This document shows positions 35,962 through 45,961 of a DNA stretch of 49,490 nucleotides, piece by piece. Under the pieces are notes generated by a model that saw only the letters and a list, made by a program, of their open reading frames with translations, was not told where the DNA came from and did no database searches. This DNA is from Trueperaceae bacterium. GTDB lineage: Bacteria > Deinococcota > Deinococci > Deinococcales > Trueperaceae. Position 1 is the stretch's first letter; every line of letters starts with the position of its first letter. The position numbers were made by a program, and so were the translations under genes. The stretch lies in the NCBI GenBank assembly GCA_002707365.1, contig PAMQ01000007.1, positions 304,833 to 354,322 of the forward strand, written 5' to 3'.

Positions 35962-37758
35962 TTGTCCATCCCCATTACTGTACGTAATACTCAACCCAAC
36001 CGGGAGTTTAGAGTCGACGGTGAGTACACCTATGACCGATCAAGTCCTGTGCGATGGGTTATCTCGCACCTATTACGTTATAAGTCTTTTTTGTTGGGCT
36101 TCCTCGTCAGTGTGGTTTTGCTCAATATCTTTAACAGCGCCATCCCACGTCTTGCGGGGGTAGCCTTTGACCAAGTGATCGGAAACGACCTAAACGTACG
36201 CAGATTACTCTCAATCTCTCTATTCATTCTAGGCATAGTCCTGTTACGTGGGATAGTTGACCTAGCGGGCGCCTTTGCAACACAATTCCTTGCCCAGCGG
36301 CTGGAAAGAGACGCTCGCGAAGAACTCTACACTAGCCTGCTTGGAAAAAGCCAAACTTTCCATAACAGGCAACGTGTTGGTGACATAATGGCACGCGCTG
36401 CAAACGATGTACGCCAACTGAATCCCATGATCAATCCAGGCATAGGTCTAATCGCCGAGTCGATGATTGGGATCGTCACACCATTAATCTTTATTGGATT
36501 TCTCAACCTCGAACTACTTATCGCACCAATTATCTTCTTTGTCACATTTATCTTTGCATTGCGTTCCTACATTAGACAGCTAGGTCCTGTTTCAGGAGCT
36601 ATGAGATATCAATTCGGGATGATGAACGCTGGACTTAACGAAACTATTGTGGGCATTGAAGTTGTAAAAGCTACCGCCCAAGAAGCTCTTGAGAGACAGA
36701 AGTTTAACCGGAATGCAAGTCTCTATAAAGATCACTTTGTCAAGCAGGGACAGGTACAAGCGCGTTATCTTCCCATCCTATTATTCTGGATTGCATTCTC
36801 GCTGGGTTTCGCCCACGGCCTGTGGCTACTTTATCAGGGAAGCTTATCTGTCGGAGAACTTGTTGCTTACATGGGCCTCATGGGCGTATTGCGCTTTCCG
36901 ATCTTCATCTCAATTTTCACTTTTTCCTTAGTCCAGCTTGGTGTTGCTGGAGCAAAGCGCATCCTAACGCTAATCGATGAGGAAACTGAACTAGACGAGA
37001 ACTCTGGTGGCCATACAGGTCCTATTCGTGGTGAGGTGGAGTTCAATAATGTAAATTTCGGGTTTGGCGACAAAGGTGGTGGCGAAATATTAAGCAATTT
37101 GTCGTTCCGAATCGAGCCCGGTGAGACTGTAGCTATTGTCGGTCAAACTGGATCAGGAAAGAGCACATTAACGCGACTTGTTAACCGTATTTATGATGTC
37201 AGCGACGGTAGCCTCCAGATTGATAAACGCGACGTCCGCGATTGGAACCTGGAATCTTTACGCTCACAAATATCGGTAATCGAGCAGGATATATTCCTAT
37301 TCTCCAGGTCTATCGCCGAAAACATTGGTTTCGGGCTCGGCCAGGAGGTTACTATCGAGCAAATCAAGCAAGCTGCTCGATCGGCGCAGGCACACGAGTT
37401 CATCTCGAACTTTCAGGATGGTTATGACACGATTATTGGGGAGCGTGGAGCTACTCTCTCAGGTGGCCAACGTCAACGCCTAGCTATCGCCCGTGCATTA
37501 CTTACCAACCCACGCATTCTTGTCTTAGACGACTCTACTAGCGCAATAGACAGTGCAACGGAGGACGAGATACAAATAGCAATCAATCGTGTCTTACAAG
37601 GTCGCACGACCTTCATTATCACTCATCGACTATCCCAAATCCGTAAAGCCGATACTATCTTGGTAATGCATCAAGGAAAAATCGTGGCACAAGGTAATCA
37701 TGGGCAACTCCTTAGTACTTCCGACATCTATCAACGCATTTTTGCGAGTCGGGAATAG
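35962..37758 (+). CDS. ABC exporter subunit, catalytically degenerate half
   Basis: The protein has 598 residues: a six-helix type I exporter domain (about 35-330) then an ATPase domain. Walker A is GQTGSGKST (about 394), the signature a canonical LSGGQRQR (about 499). Walker B is ILVLDDSTSAID, with Asp where the catalytic Glu normally stands. In heterodimeric exporters such as TM287/288 and TmrAB this is the subunit holding the degenerate site. Its start is TTG at 35962, fixed by GAGGAG five bases before it. The partner gene follows 12 bases later. Likely substrates are lipids or drugs; unknown. Confidence 0.92.
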   Translation: MSIPITVRNTQPNREFRVDGEYTYDRSSPVRWVISHLLRYKSFLLGFLVSVVLLNIFNSAIPRLAGVAFDQVIGNDLNVRRLLSISLFILGIVLLRGIVDLAGAFATQFLAQRLERDAREELYTSLLGKSQTFHNRQRVGDIMARAANDVRQLNPMINPGIGLIAESMIGIVTPLIFIGFLNLELLIAPIIFFVTFIFALRSYIRQLGPVSGAMRYQFGMMNAGLNETIVGIEVVKATAQEALERQKFNRNASLYKDHFVKQGQVQARYLPILLFWIAFSLGFAHGLWLLYQGSLSVGELVAYMGLMGVLRFPIFISIFTFSLVQLGVAGAKRILTLIDEETELDENSGGHTGPIRGEVEFNNVNFGFGDKGGGEILSNLSFRIEPGETVAIVGQTGSGKSTLTRLVNRIYDVSDGSLQIDKRDVRDWNLESLRSQISVIEQDIFLFSRSIAENIGFGLGQEVTIEQIKQAARSAQAHEFISNFQDGYDTIIGERGATLSGGQRQRLAIARALLTNPRILVLDDSTSAIDSATEDEIQIAINRVLQGRTTFIITHRLSQIRKADTILVMHQGKIVAQGNHGQLLSTSDIYQRIFASRE

Positions 37759-37770
37759 GGGGAGCAAGTA

Positions 37771-39597
37771 ATGGGTTTCATCATGAAGGGCGTCGATGCG
37801 GAAAAGTACGACCGTACCTACAGCGATGGGCAACTGGTAAGACGGATACTGAGCTACTTTAGACCCTTTTGGGGGATCATGATTTTCGTGGCCCTTATGG
37901 TTGTACTGGACGCTGGAATGAGTGCTTCTCTTCCTGTTCTGATTGGTCGCGGAATTGATAGTCTCATTGACTCATCGCTGGGAGGGAGGCCGGATCTTAG
38001 TAAAGTAATTTTGATAGTGGGAGCCTTCCTGGTTGCGGGCGTACTGGCCTGGACTTTTAACTTTTTCCGCCAGTGGTTCACCGCCCGTACTGTTGGCTCT
38101 GTCGTCTTGAACCTCCGCGAGGATGCTTTCGACGCAGTAATGACCCGAGACCTTTCTTTCTACGATGAGTTTCCGACAGGCAGTATCGTCAGTCGTGTGA
38201 CTTCAGACACTCAAGAATTCGCTAATGTGGTGACGCTCACGCTTAACCTCATTAGCCAACTATTGTTGGTTCTTATTGTGGCAATAATTTTGTTTACCAT
38301 CAACGTTCGCCTTGCCCTCCTTGCATTAGCCATAACGCCATTGATAGTTGCAGCTGCTTTGGCTTTCCGACACATTGCGAGGCACACCTCTCAGCAGGCA
38401 AGACGGGTCTTAGCTGAGGTGAACACCAAGGTGCAAGAGTCGGTAGCTGGTATTTCCGTTGCTAAAACCTTCCGCCAAGAGAACACCATCTTTGAAGAGT
38501 TCCGTGAGGTTAACAAACGCTCTTACGACCTTAACTTGCGACAGGGCCTCGTATTCAGTTCGATCTTCCCTATTCTTGGAGCAATAGCTGGGGTGGGGGG
38601 CGCAGTAGTTATCTATGCCGGCGGGCTGAATGTGAGTACCGGATCAGTATCTCCTGGGGAGTGGTTTCTTTTTGTAGAGAGCATTAACCTGTTCTGGTTC
38701 CCACTAACTAGTATTGCTTCGTTCTGGAGTCAGTTCCAGCTCGGACTATCTGCTAGCGAGCGCGTCTTTGCTTTAATCGATGCTGAACCTTTAGTCTCCC
38801 AGACAGACAATCGGCGTCTCGATCATGTAGCGGGGCACATAAAGTTTGAAGATGTTGTTTTTCGATATAACGAGCAAGAACAAGTTTTTGATGGTTTTGA
38901 CTTGACCATTGATGAGAATGAGACCCTTGCTTTAGTAGGTCACACTGGAGCGGGGAAATCAAGCATTGGGAAACTTATCGCTCGATATTATGAGTTTCAG
39001 GGGGGTCGAATTCTAATTGACAATCAAGATATCAGATCCTTTGACCTCGGGTCCTACCGTCGTAATCTTGGCCTCGTTCAACAATCACCATTTCTGTTTG
39101 CAGGCACCGTGGGCGATAACATCCGTTACGGTAACCCTGAAGCCTCGGACGAGGAGGTAACAGCAGTAGCTAATAGTATTGGTGGTGGTGATTGGATCGA
39201 TGCTCTCCAGAACGGCCTAGATACCCCGGTGGGTGAAGAAGGAAAAGGTATTTCAATGGGTCAAAGACAACTGGTTTCCCTTGCCAGAGTACTGCTAAAA
39301 GATCCTTCTATCGTGATTCTTGACGAGGCCACAGCGAGCGTCGATCCCTTCACTGAAGCCCAAATCCAGGAGGGTCTTGATATCGTGCTGCGGACTCGCA
39401 CAGCTATTGTGATTGCTCACCGTCTTTCAACTATTCAGGCCGCCGACCGGATTATCGTATTAAGACAGGGAGAGATCATCGAAATCGGCAACCATGACCA
39501 GTTGCTTGCCCGTAATGGTCACTACGCGGAACTTTACAATACGTACTATCGGCATCAAGCCCGAGACTACAATCCGCAGATCAAACCAACCCAGTAA
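37771..39597 (+). CDS. ABC exporter subunit, catalytic half
   Basis: The protein has 608 residues with a membrane domain (about 30-330) and an ATPase domain. Walker A GHTGAGKSS (about 390). Walker B ILDEATASVD has the catalytic Glu, while the signature is altered to ISMGQRQL instead of LSGGQ. Paired with the upstream subunit, one composite site has Glu plus LSGGQ and the other Asp plus SMGQ, the asymmetric arrangement of heterodimeric exporters. GGGGGAG precedes the ATG. The two genes form one transcription unit, ending opposite the convergent acyltransferase gene. Confidence 0.92.
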   Translation: MGFIMKGVDAEKYDRTYSDGQLVRRILSYFRPFWGIMIFVALMVVLDAGMSASLPVLIGRGIDSLIDSSLGGRPDLSKVILIVGAFLVAGVLAWTFNFFRQWFTARTVGSVVLNLREDAFDAVMTRDLSFYDEFPTGSIVSRVTSDTQEFANVVTLTLNLISQLLLVLIVAIILFTINVRLALLALAITPLIVAAALAFRHIARHTSQQARRVLAEVNTKVQESVAGISVAKTFRQENTIFEEFREVNKRSYDLNLRQGLVFSSIFPILGAIAGVGGAVVIYAGGLNVSTGSVSPGEWFLFVESINLFWFPLTSIASFWSQFQLGLSASERVFALIDAEPLVSQTDNRRLDHVAGHIKFEDVVFRYNEQEQVFDGFDLTIDENETLALVGHTGAGKSSIGKLIARYYEFQGGRILIDNQDIRSFDLGSYRRNLGLVQQSPFLFAGTVGDNIRYGNPEASDEEVTAVANSIGGGDWIDALQNGLDTPVGEEGKGISMGQRQLVSLARVLLKDPSIVILDEATASVDPFTEAQIQEGLDIVLRTRTAIVIAHRLSTIQAADRIIVLRQGEIIEIGNHDQLLARNGHYAELYNTYYRHQARDYNPQIKPTQ

Positions 39598-39789
39598 TTA
39601 TTGGATACGCAACAAGGACTTTCGATAACCTAGACAAGAAACCTCCAACTGAGAACCATGGTTGACCTTTCAAACACAACCCCTTGTTGTATTTGCTTTG
39701 GCTATCGTCACAACCTAACTAATGCTGGATCGCATAACCAAAAGTTCTAAAGAAACTAGTTTGGTACTTAACTTGTTTGCTAGGAGTTG

Positions 39790-40917
39790 CTATAGGTTAC
39801 TTGGTCGCTTAGGATTCATTCCAAATAGAGGACGGAGGAACCCGACCCTACGCAGGAGTTCAAACGAAGCAAAACACCCACCAAAGGTCAAAATTATAAC
39901 CACTAGAAACCCAAGCGCCACCGGAATTTCAGTCTGAAGAACACAAAAGGCTGCCAAGTAGAGGAAAACCATATGGACTATGTAGAACGGATACGCAGCT
40001 TGACTTAGGTAAGCTAGTGCAGGGCTAGATCGATTCAGGTAACGATATCCAAAAGCAAGCACAGCTAGAATCCACATCATCGATTCAACTGCCCTCAGTA
40101 TGTCAGGCATCCCGTCAAAATGGAAAACTAACCAACGAATTAAGAATAACGTTACACCAACACTTAGGCTCGTGTACCTATGCCCTTCAAGGTTTCGCCA
40201 GAACACCTTTCCTAATGCCATCAATAAAAACCCCAAAAAGAAGGCTAAAAAACCCAACAGCAAGCCATGAAAGGCTTCTAATCCGAGTATCCTGTTACCA
40301 AAATATGGTGGCAAATAATAAGCAAAATTCTCTGGCTTGATTAATAAGACCTCCAGCACAAACGGCAAAACAAACACATAAACCCCGCCCGGTAAAGACA
40401 AGAGGAGGCGCAATGATACGAAAAGAACATTGTTTGGATGCCGCTTCAAAAAAAAGAATATTGGGGTTAACAACAAGACATATAAAAAAATGTTGCCGAG
40501 GAACCACAAGTGGCCAGGGTTGGGAATATATTGAAAACCTTCACCATAGAATTTTAAGAAAATTAGTACGTGGAGGGGAATAATCGTGAAAAAACCAAAA
40601 ATAAGTGGTAGTAGGATTCGTCTAGATCGTTCCACCCATAATTGCCACCAACTTCTACGCCTAATTGCAAAAAAAACACCCATACCAGAAACCATGAATA
40701 GGAGGGGAATCCTCCAAACATTAAGCAACTCCGTAAATGGCCAGATAGCTTCTAAAGGCTCTTTGCTAACTGGGAACCCAATAAAGGCAGCCCAAGGTTG
40801 AAAAACAATCACAATGTGGTAAACCAAAAGAAGGCCTATGGCGATGACCCTAAGCCAGTCAATATCGTAACGGCGGCCTTCCCCTAACCCATCAAAAGAC
40901 TCTTCAACGCTCACCAT
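39790..40917 (-). CDS. Acyltransferase family 3 membrane protein
   Basis: The protein has 375 residues with about ten membrane helices. The N-terminal RRYDIDWLRVIAIGLLLVYHIVIVF holds the RxxxxD...H pattern, followed by VWRIPLLFMVSGMGVFFA and RSRRILLPLIFG, all typical of the AT3/OafA-NodX family. Members transfer acetyl or other acyl groups to surface glycans, lipids or osmolytes. It is a single gene converging on the ABC exporter. The ATG lies 6 nt after TAAAGT, so the message is probably leaderless. Substrate unknown. Confidence 0.87.
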   Translation of the reverse strand: MVSVEESFDGLGEGRRYDIDWLRVIAIGLLLVYHIVIVFQPWAAFIGFPVSKEPLEAIWPFTELLNVWRIPLLFMVSGMGVFFAIRRRSWWQLWVERSRRILLPLIFGFFTIIPLHVLIFLKFYGEGFQYIPNPGHLWFLGNIFLYVLLLTPIFFFLKRHPNNVLFVSLRLLLSLPGGVYVFVLPFVLEVLLIKPENFAYYLPPYFGNRILGLEAFHGLLLGFLAFFLGFLLMALGKVFWRNLEGHRYTSLSVGVTLFLIRWLVFHFDGMPDILRAVESMMWILAVLAFGYRYLNRSSPALAYLSQAAYPFYIVHMVFLYLAAFCVLQTEIPVALGFLVVIILTFGGCFASFELLRRVGFLRPLFGMNPKRPSNL

Positions 40918-40923
40918 AAACCA

Positions 40924-40929
40924 ACTTTA
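40924..40929 (-). promoter_or_regulatory. -10 box of the acyltransferase gene (leaderless)
   Basis: On the minus strand TAAAGT is followed by 6 nt and the ATG, with no Shine-Dalgarno. Confidence 0.55.
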
Positions 40930-40951
40930 ACCTCTAAAGTCGTCCTTTAAT

Positions 40952-40982
40952 TTGACTGCACTCGGTCGCAACCCGGTAGCAT
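40952..40982 (+). promoter_or_regulatory. Possible promoter of the enolase-superfamily gene
   Basis: TTGACT (40952-40957) and TAGCAT (40977-40982) are 19 nt apart, rather long. A start near 40990 would leave a very short leader holding GGTGGAGG. Confidence 0.3.
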
Positions 40983-41000
40983 AGGGGTGGAGGCTAAATC

Positions 41001-42164
41001 GTGAAGATTTCTAACGTCACACCGCTCGTGCTCGGGACCCCCTGGCGCGACATCCTATTTGTCAAAGTCGAAACTGACGAGGGACTTGTCGGTGTCGGTG
41101 AGACGAGACCACTCAACCGGACCGATACACTTCTCGGTTATCTCCAGGAAACCGTATACCGTTACGTACTAGGCACGGATCCTTTCGATGTGGAGCGCCT
41201 AGTACAGCGAACTCTTCGGGAGGATTATGGCCGCGCGGGGGAGATCGCTATGACGGGCGCGGCACTGATTGAAGTAGCCTGCTGGGACATCATCGGCAAA
41301 GCAACAGACCAACCAGTTTACCGACTACTTGGCGGGGCCGTCCGAGATAAAATCAAAGCTTATGCCAACGGTTGGTATCAAGTTGAGAGGACTCCGGAAG
41401 AGTTCCACAAGGCAGCGAAGGTTGTGGTTGAGAAGGGTTATCGCGGCCTTAAGTTTGACCCCTTCGGTGCTGGATTCTACGAACTTGACGCTCCTGAGAA
41501 GCGCAAAGTGGTAGCTATGGTCGAGGCTGTACGCGATGGAGTTGGCCCCGACGTCGAAATTCTTATCGAGATGCACGGTCGTTTTAACCCTGTTACCGCG
41601 GTTGCGATTGCCCGAGAGTTAGCACCTTTCAAACCAGCTTGGATTGAGGAACCAGTCCCACCAGAGAACATGGCAGCACTGCGTGATGTTCGTGAAGCAG
41701 TACTACCTCTCGGCATTCCAATTGCCACGGGGGAACGGATTCACACTCCCTACGAGTACCGAGACCTATTCTCGCAACAGGCTGCCGACATTATCCAACC
41801 AGACATCAGTCACTTTGGAGGCTTGTTAGCCACCAAAAAACTCGCTGCTACCGCTGAGACTAACTACCTTCTTATCGCCCCACATAATGTGGGAGGTCCT
41901 GTCTCTACTGCTGCAGCTCTCCATCTCGCTGCATCAACGACAAACTTCAAGATCCAGGAACACTTCAACGACTTCGCTGACAGTCACGTTAAACAGGCTG
42001 CTCCCGGCGTACCTGAAGTGATAGATGGCTATTTTTCATTACCAGATGGTCCGGGTCTTGGTGTCGAATTAAATGAGGATTTCATCGCCGAACACCCACG
42101 CCAAGGGAAGCATTTCAACCTCTTCGCAGACGATTGGCAGCTGCGAGACAAACGCAAAGACTAA
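41001..42164 (+). CDS. Mandelate racemase/muconate lactonizing family sugar-acid dehydratase
   Basis: The protein has 387 residues of the enolase superfamily. Lys151-x-Asp153 in LKFDPFG, metal-site Glu190 with His192 in IEMHGRF, Glu216 in WIEEPVP, Glu245 in TGERIHTP, and His295 in APHNVGGP are visible. The acid/base pair His192 and His295 matches the D-galactonate dehydratase branch (D-x-H and H), here with Glu in the first metal position. It should dehydrate an aldonate or uronate; the exact acid is not known. The start is GTG, with GGTGGAGG upstream. The next gene is a Gfo/Idh oxidoreductase, consistent with sugar-acid catabolism. Confidence 0.88.
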   Translation: MKISNVTPLVLGTPWRDILFVKVETDEGLVGVGETRPLNRTDTLLGYLQETVYRYVLGTDPFDVERLVQRTLREDYGRAGEIAMTGAALIEVACWDIIGKATDQPVYRLLGGAVRDKIKAYANGWYQVERTPEEFHKAAKVVVEKGYRGLKFDPFGAGFYELDAPEKRKVVAMVEAVRDGVGPDVEILIEMHGRFNPVTAVAIARELAPFKPAWIEEPVPPENMAALRDVREAVLPLGIPIATGERIHTPYEYRDLFSQQAADIIQPDISHFGGLLATKKLAATAETNYLLIAPHNVGGPVSTAAALHLAASTTNFKIQEHFNDFADSHVKQAAPGVPEVIDGYFSLPDGPGLGVELNEDFIAEHPRQGKHFNLFADDWQLRDKRKD

Positions 42165-42182
42165 ACGATGCTGAATATTACT

Positions 42183-42212
42183 GAGGGTGGTGGCATTTAG
42201 ACTCCCACCCTC
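42183..42212 (+). terminator. Weak hairpin after the dehydratase gene
   Basis: GAGGGTGG (42183-42190) pairs perfectly with CCACCCTC (42205-42212) over a 14-nt loop. No U-tract follows, so termination would be inefficient or factor-assisted. Confidence 0.4.
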
Positions 42213-42285
42213 CTAGCGTCTATTAAGGGATGAACTTCGTCTAGAATTCAGCTGCTTCATGTAAGATCAAGGTGGGAGGCTCATC

Positions 42286-43446
42286 ATGGGTGATCTGCGC
42301 ATTGGTGTTCTCGGTTGCGGTGGTCGAGGTGCTATCGCTCGCCACGCCCACCAGCCTGGGCAGGGCTCTCGGGTAGTCGCCTGTTTTGATATTGACAAAG
42401 GATTGCTGGCGCAACAAAAGAACGATTACGGTTCTGACGTGTTGATCACCAGGGATGTCAGTGAGTTGTTTCGCTTGGGACTGGATGCCGTATTCATATG
42501 TACGCCTGACTACCTACACGAGGAACATGCCGTGTCTGCCCTAGAGAGCGGCCTTACGGTTTACCTAGAAAAACCTATGGCCATCACGATAGCGGGCTGT
42601 GATCGTATCCTGACGACTGCAGTACGAACTGGAAGCAGGCTCTTCGTTGGCCACAACATGCGGCATATGACCTCCATTCACACTATGAAAACCCTCATCG
42701 AAGAAGGTGCTATTGGCGAAGTAAAGACGGCTTGGTGCCGACATTTTGTCGGTAAGGGTGGTGATTTTTATTTTAAGGATTGGCACGCTGACCGCCGTCA
42801 CACAACTAGCCTACTATTGCAGAAAGCTTGCCACGACATCGACGTACTGCACTGGTTATGTGGCGGCTACAGCCAGCGCGTTAATGCTATGGGTGCAATC
42901 ACTCTCTATGACCAAATCACTGATAAAACGTTGTCCCCGATTCCGTGGCGCCAGGGTTTATCAGTAGACAATTGGCCACCGTTGAATCAGACCGGCATGA
43001 ACCCCATCATCACTGTTGAGGACCTAAGCATGATGCAAATGCGTCTTGACAATGGCGTTTATGCCTGTTACCAGCAGTGCAATTACACCCCTGATTACTG
43101 GCGCAATTACACCATCATAGGTACTGAGGGTCGCTTGGAGAATTTTGGTGACAGTCAACCTGGCGCAATCGTAAAGCTTTGGAATAGGCGTGTAGACCGG
43201 TACAGTCCGGAGGCCGACGAGACATTCGACGTTAGTACCCCCACAGATGATCACGGTGGTGCCGACCAACGAATCGTTCGTGAGTTCTTGCATTATGCTC
43301 GGGAGGGCGGTACGCCGCGGACCTCGCCATTAGCAGCTCGGCACAGCGTTGCAGCAGGATACTGTGCCACTGAGTCCCTCCGTAATGACGGAATCCCAAT
43401 CGATGTACCTCAGGTCAATTGTGCTATAGCTAACTACTTTAACTAG
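42286..43446 (+). CDS. Gfo/Idh/MocA family oxidoreductase
   Basis: The protein has 386 residues. The Rossmann start is IGVLGCGGRGAIARHA, the family signature YLEKPMAIT lies near 95, and the C-terminal domain contains LLLQKACHDIDVLHWLCGG. It should be an NAD(P)-dependent sugar or sugar-acid dehydrogenase. A second copy of this family lies at 45962, and a third at 18345; the three are distant in sequence. GGGAGG precedes the ATG. It lies 121 bases after the dehydratase gene on the same strand, perhaps in one unit. Confidence 0.9.
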   Translation: MGDLRIGVLGCGGRGAIARHAHQPGQGSRVVACFDIDKGLLAQQKNDYGSDVLITRDVSELFRLGLDAVFICTPDYLHEEHAVSALESGLTVYLEKPMAITIAGCDRILTTAVRTGSRLFVGHNMRHMTSIHTMKTLIEEGAIGEVKTAWCRHFVGKGGDFYFKDWHADRRHTTSLLLQKACHDIDVLHWLCGGYSQRVNAMGAITLYDQITDKTLSPIPWRQGLSVDNWPPLNQTGMNPIITVEDLSMMQMRLDNGVYACYQQCNYTPDYWRNYTIIGTEGRLENFGDSQPGAIVKLWNRRVDRYSPEADETFDVSTPTDDHGGADQRIVREFLHYAREGGTPRTSPLAARHSVAAGYCATESLRNDGIPIDVPQVNCAIANYFN

Positions 43447-43477
43447 AGAATTACTTTTAATTGTTCAGCCTGGCTGG

Positions 43478-45691
43478 TCATTCTACGCGTACCAAAAGTG
43501 TCCCTGTCTTCCAGGTGATGTTCTGGCTCAACAGGTAGCGATTAAATGCATCTTGCACTTCCTTGATTTGTTCAGGATCAAGTATTCGAGCAAGATGATC
43601 AACGAACGAGGGTCGTCCTGCCTCTCGAGTCGTAAACCAACGATCTATTGTTCGTTCAGTGATCCGCCACACCACTTCGTGCGATAGGGTCCTGATCCTA
43701 ATCTTCGTAAGTCCAACTTCGTTGGCTGCATCTGATATAGCGACCCCGTCGGGGGCATCACGATATATGTTTTCCTCAGCCTCCACCAACTGCCGTAACA
43801 AATTCTCTGAAAGAGCCCCATCGGGGAGGAGACTGTAAAGCCTCTGGGTAGTGCCAGGGTCTGGCTCGATAACAACTATCGCTCCCGAGTCTGCAAGTAG
43901 TGGGGCGATCAATTTGAACGGTTTAGCAGATGGGTCGCGCTGGAAGATCCCTCGAACAAAGACCCGATCAAACTTGGGTGCTGGGTCCTTTCCTGCTTGC
44001 TCTTGAACAACTTGTTTGAGGTCTTTTAGTGCCCCTGAAAGGACGATCGGGCGGTATAGATGATCTAGTTTCTCTGCCGTCTCGAGTAGAAACTCAGCCT
44101 CTTTTGTAGTATCGGTAACTGCCCAAACTTGGCCTTCTGGCGCCCGTCTTAGTCCTTCCCAGGTTAAGAGGCCGCTAGCAGAAGCCAGGTCAAGAATAAG
44201 GTGATGGCGCAGTACTTGACTAAGATCAAAAACTGCCTCCCGGATGGATGATAACCTCGCTCCCGCACCGGAGTTCACCCGAGCTACCCATTGATCACGG
44301 TCCTTATCAGGTGGGCTCATAGTTAAAATCTCTCCCGGACCAAGGAAGTCATTCTCTAGGAGCGCAGCGAGTTGAGATTCGCGCCTTCTAAGGACGTCAT
44401 CACGGACTTCCTTTTCGTTGCCTAAGTTATTAGGGTGGTAGAATACCCGGCCCTGTAAGGCACCAGGTAAGTACTGTTGAGCGACCCAGTGGTCGCGATA
44501 GGCGTGAGGGTAAAGGTAACCCCTTCCATGGCCGAAACCCTCGCTATCCCGATTAGCGTCCTTCAGGTGAGCCGGTACCTCTGCTTCGCGCTCCCGGCCT
44601 ACAGCCTCGAGAGCATCGAAGAACCCAAGTGTACTGTTGCTTTTTGGCGCCGTAGCTAGGTGGAGTACCGCTTGTGATAGGGCAAAGCGCCCCTCAGGCA
44701 ATCCCACGTAGTCAAAAGCCTGTGCCGCCGCAACGACTACCTCTAGAGCACTCGGATCCGCTAGGCCAATATCTTCACTTGCAAAGATAATCATTCGCCT
44801 GAGAATGAACCGTGGATCTTCTCCTGCATAGACCATTCGCGCTAACCAGTAAAGAGCAGCGTCCGGGTCGCTGCCGCGAAGGCTTTTTATGAAGGCGCTT
44901 ATGGTGTCAAAATGTACGTCCCCATCGCGATCGTAAAGGACGGCCCGGCGCTGAATACTTTCCTCAGCTACCTCACGATCAATGCGGACTTTCCCTGAAG
45001 TCATTTGGGTAGTCTCGACAGCCAGTTCTATAGCATTGAGGAGAGCCCTAGCATCCCCATTGGCGACGTTAACCAAATGATCAAGAGCATCCGGTAAGAG
45101 TTGAACTTGGCGATCACCGTAACCTCGTTCTGTATCTGTCAGGGCAGTAGCAACTACTTGGCGAAGCTCATCTTCCGTATGGGGTTTAAGTTGAAAGAGC
45201 CGACTACGACTCACAAGGGCTTTGTTAACCTCAAAGTATGGGTTTTCAGTAGTTGCACCTATCAGAATCACCGTACCGCTCTCTACCCAAGGTAGTAAAG
45301 CGTCCTGTTGTGCCTTGTTAAAACGATGAACTTCGTCTATGAAAAGAATGGTACGGCGTCCTTCAAAATCGAGACGCTGCTTTGCCTCTCCTACAGCAGC
45401 TCTTATGTCTTTTATGCCGGAAAGGACAGCATTGAGGCTTGTGAAGGCTGCCTCTGTGGTATTAGCTATCACTCGTGCAAGAGTGGTCTTCCCGGTGCCA
45501 GGCGGACCATAGAAGATTAGGCTAGAGAGGCGATCGGCCTGTATTGCGCGACGTAACAGCCGGCCATGACCAAGGATGTGGGCTTGACCAATAAATTCAT
45601 CAAGCGTCCGCGGCCTCATTCGTGCGGCAAGCGGCTCGGCATCAGCGGGACGGAAAAGAGGATCAGAGGAATTAGTCGTGGAATCAGCCAC
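43478..45691 (-). CDS. rarA: RarA/MgsA-type AAA+ ATPase fused to a C-terminal methyltransferase-like domain
   Basis: The protein has 737 residues. Residues 1 to about 450 are a complete Rar[19 protein letters not shown], Walker [11 protein letters not shown] (61-70), Walker [11 protein letters not shown] with DEVH at 119-122, sensor [10 protein letters not shown] and the C-terminal tetramer part ([28 protein letters not shown]). RarA acts at stalled forks and on SSB. A further 280 residues follow, with [16 protein letters not shown] and [17 protein letters not shown] resembling a Rossmann/methyltransferase fold but without a clear SAM motif. RarA with an extra domain of unknown function is known from Cyanobacteria and some others. 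It starts with GTG, 6 nt after TAGTAT. Confidence 0.92.
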   Translation of the reverse strand: MADSTTNSSDPLFRPADAEPLAARMRPRTLDEFIGQAHILGHGRLLRRAIQADRLSSLIFYGPPGTGKTTLARVIANTTEAAFTSLNAVLSGIKDIRAAVGEAKQRLDFEGRRTILFIDEVHRFNKAQQDALLPWVESGTVILIGATTENPYFEVNKALVSRSRLFQLKPHTEDELRQVVATALTDTERGYGDRQVQLLPDALDHLVNVANGDARALLNAIELAVETTQMTSGKVRIDREVAEESIQRRAVLYDRDGDVHFDTISAFIKSLRGSDPDAALYWLARMVYAGEDPRFILRRMIIFASEDIGLADPSALEVVVAAAQAFDYVGLPEGRFALSQAVLHLATAPKSNSTLGFFDALEAVGREREAEVPAHLKDANRDSEGFGHGRGYLYPHAYRDHWVAQQYLPGALQGRVFYHPNNLGNEKEVRDDVLRRRESQLAALLENDFLGPGEILTMSPPDKDRDQWVARVNSGAGARLSSIREAVFDLSQVLRHHLILDLASASGLLTWEGLRRAPEGQVWAVTDTTKEAEFLLETAEKLDHLYRPIVLSGALKDLKQVVQEQAGKDPAPKFDRVFVRGIFQRDPSAKPFKLIAPLLADSGAIVVIEPDPGTTQRLYSLLPDGALSENLLRQLVEAEENIYRDAPDGVAISDAANEVGLTKIRIRTLSHEVVWRITERTIDRWFTTREAGRPSFVDHLARILDPEQIKEVQDAFNRYLLSQNITWKTGTLLVRVE

Positions 45692-45697
45692 TGGAGA

Positions 45698-45703
45698 ATA
45701 CTA
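45698..45703 (-). promoter_or_regulatory. -10 box of the rarA fusion gene (leaderless)
   Basis: On the minus strand TAGTAT is followed by 6 nt and the GTG start; no Shine-Dalgarno. Confidence 0.6.
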
Positions 45704-45906
45704 TTGTATGACGACTAGGCCTTAGTGCGGAATTATCCCTAACAATCGCATGTCTATTCCGAAACAAATACTTCATAAGGTAGTTTAATTATCGGAGTAG
45801 TAGTAGTTGACTAGTCCCACCGTCTCTGCTGTTAGGGGAACGATGGTAGTGTAGTGGACTCTGGAGCACCCTGAGTCCTAATCAACGGGACTGTATCTCT
45901 GAATAG

Positions 45907-45922
45907 GCTTTCAGTTGAAAGC
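45907..45922. promoter_or_regulatory. Inverted repeat, possible operator of the oxidoreductase at 45962
   Basis: GCTTTCA (45907-45913) and TGAAAGC (45916-45922) are perfect arms around GT. TTGAAA within it (45915-45920) could be a -35 box, so a bound regulator would block transcription. The size and symmetry recall LacI-family operators, but no regulator gene is in the window. Confidence 0.4.
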
Positions 45923-45961
45923 TAGACTGCACTAAAGTATTTGTGAGAGGGAGAGTTAGAT

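Noticed and set aside
39610-39695. Inverted copies of CAACAAGG/CCTTGTTG between the ABC exporter and the acyltransferase as a terminator
   Set aside because: The arms are about 70 nt apart with no T-run, so a compact terminator is not supported.
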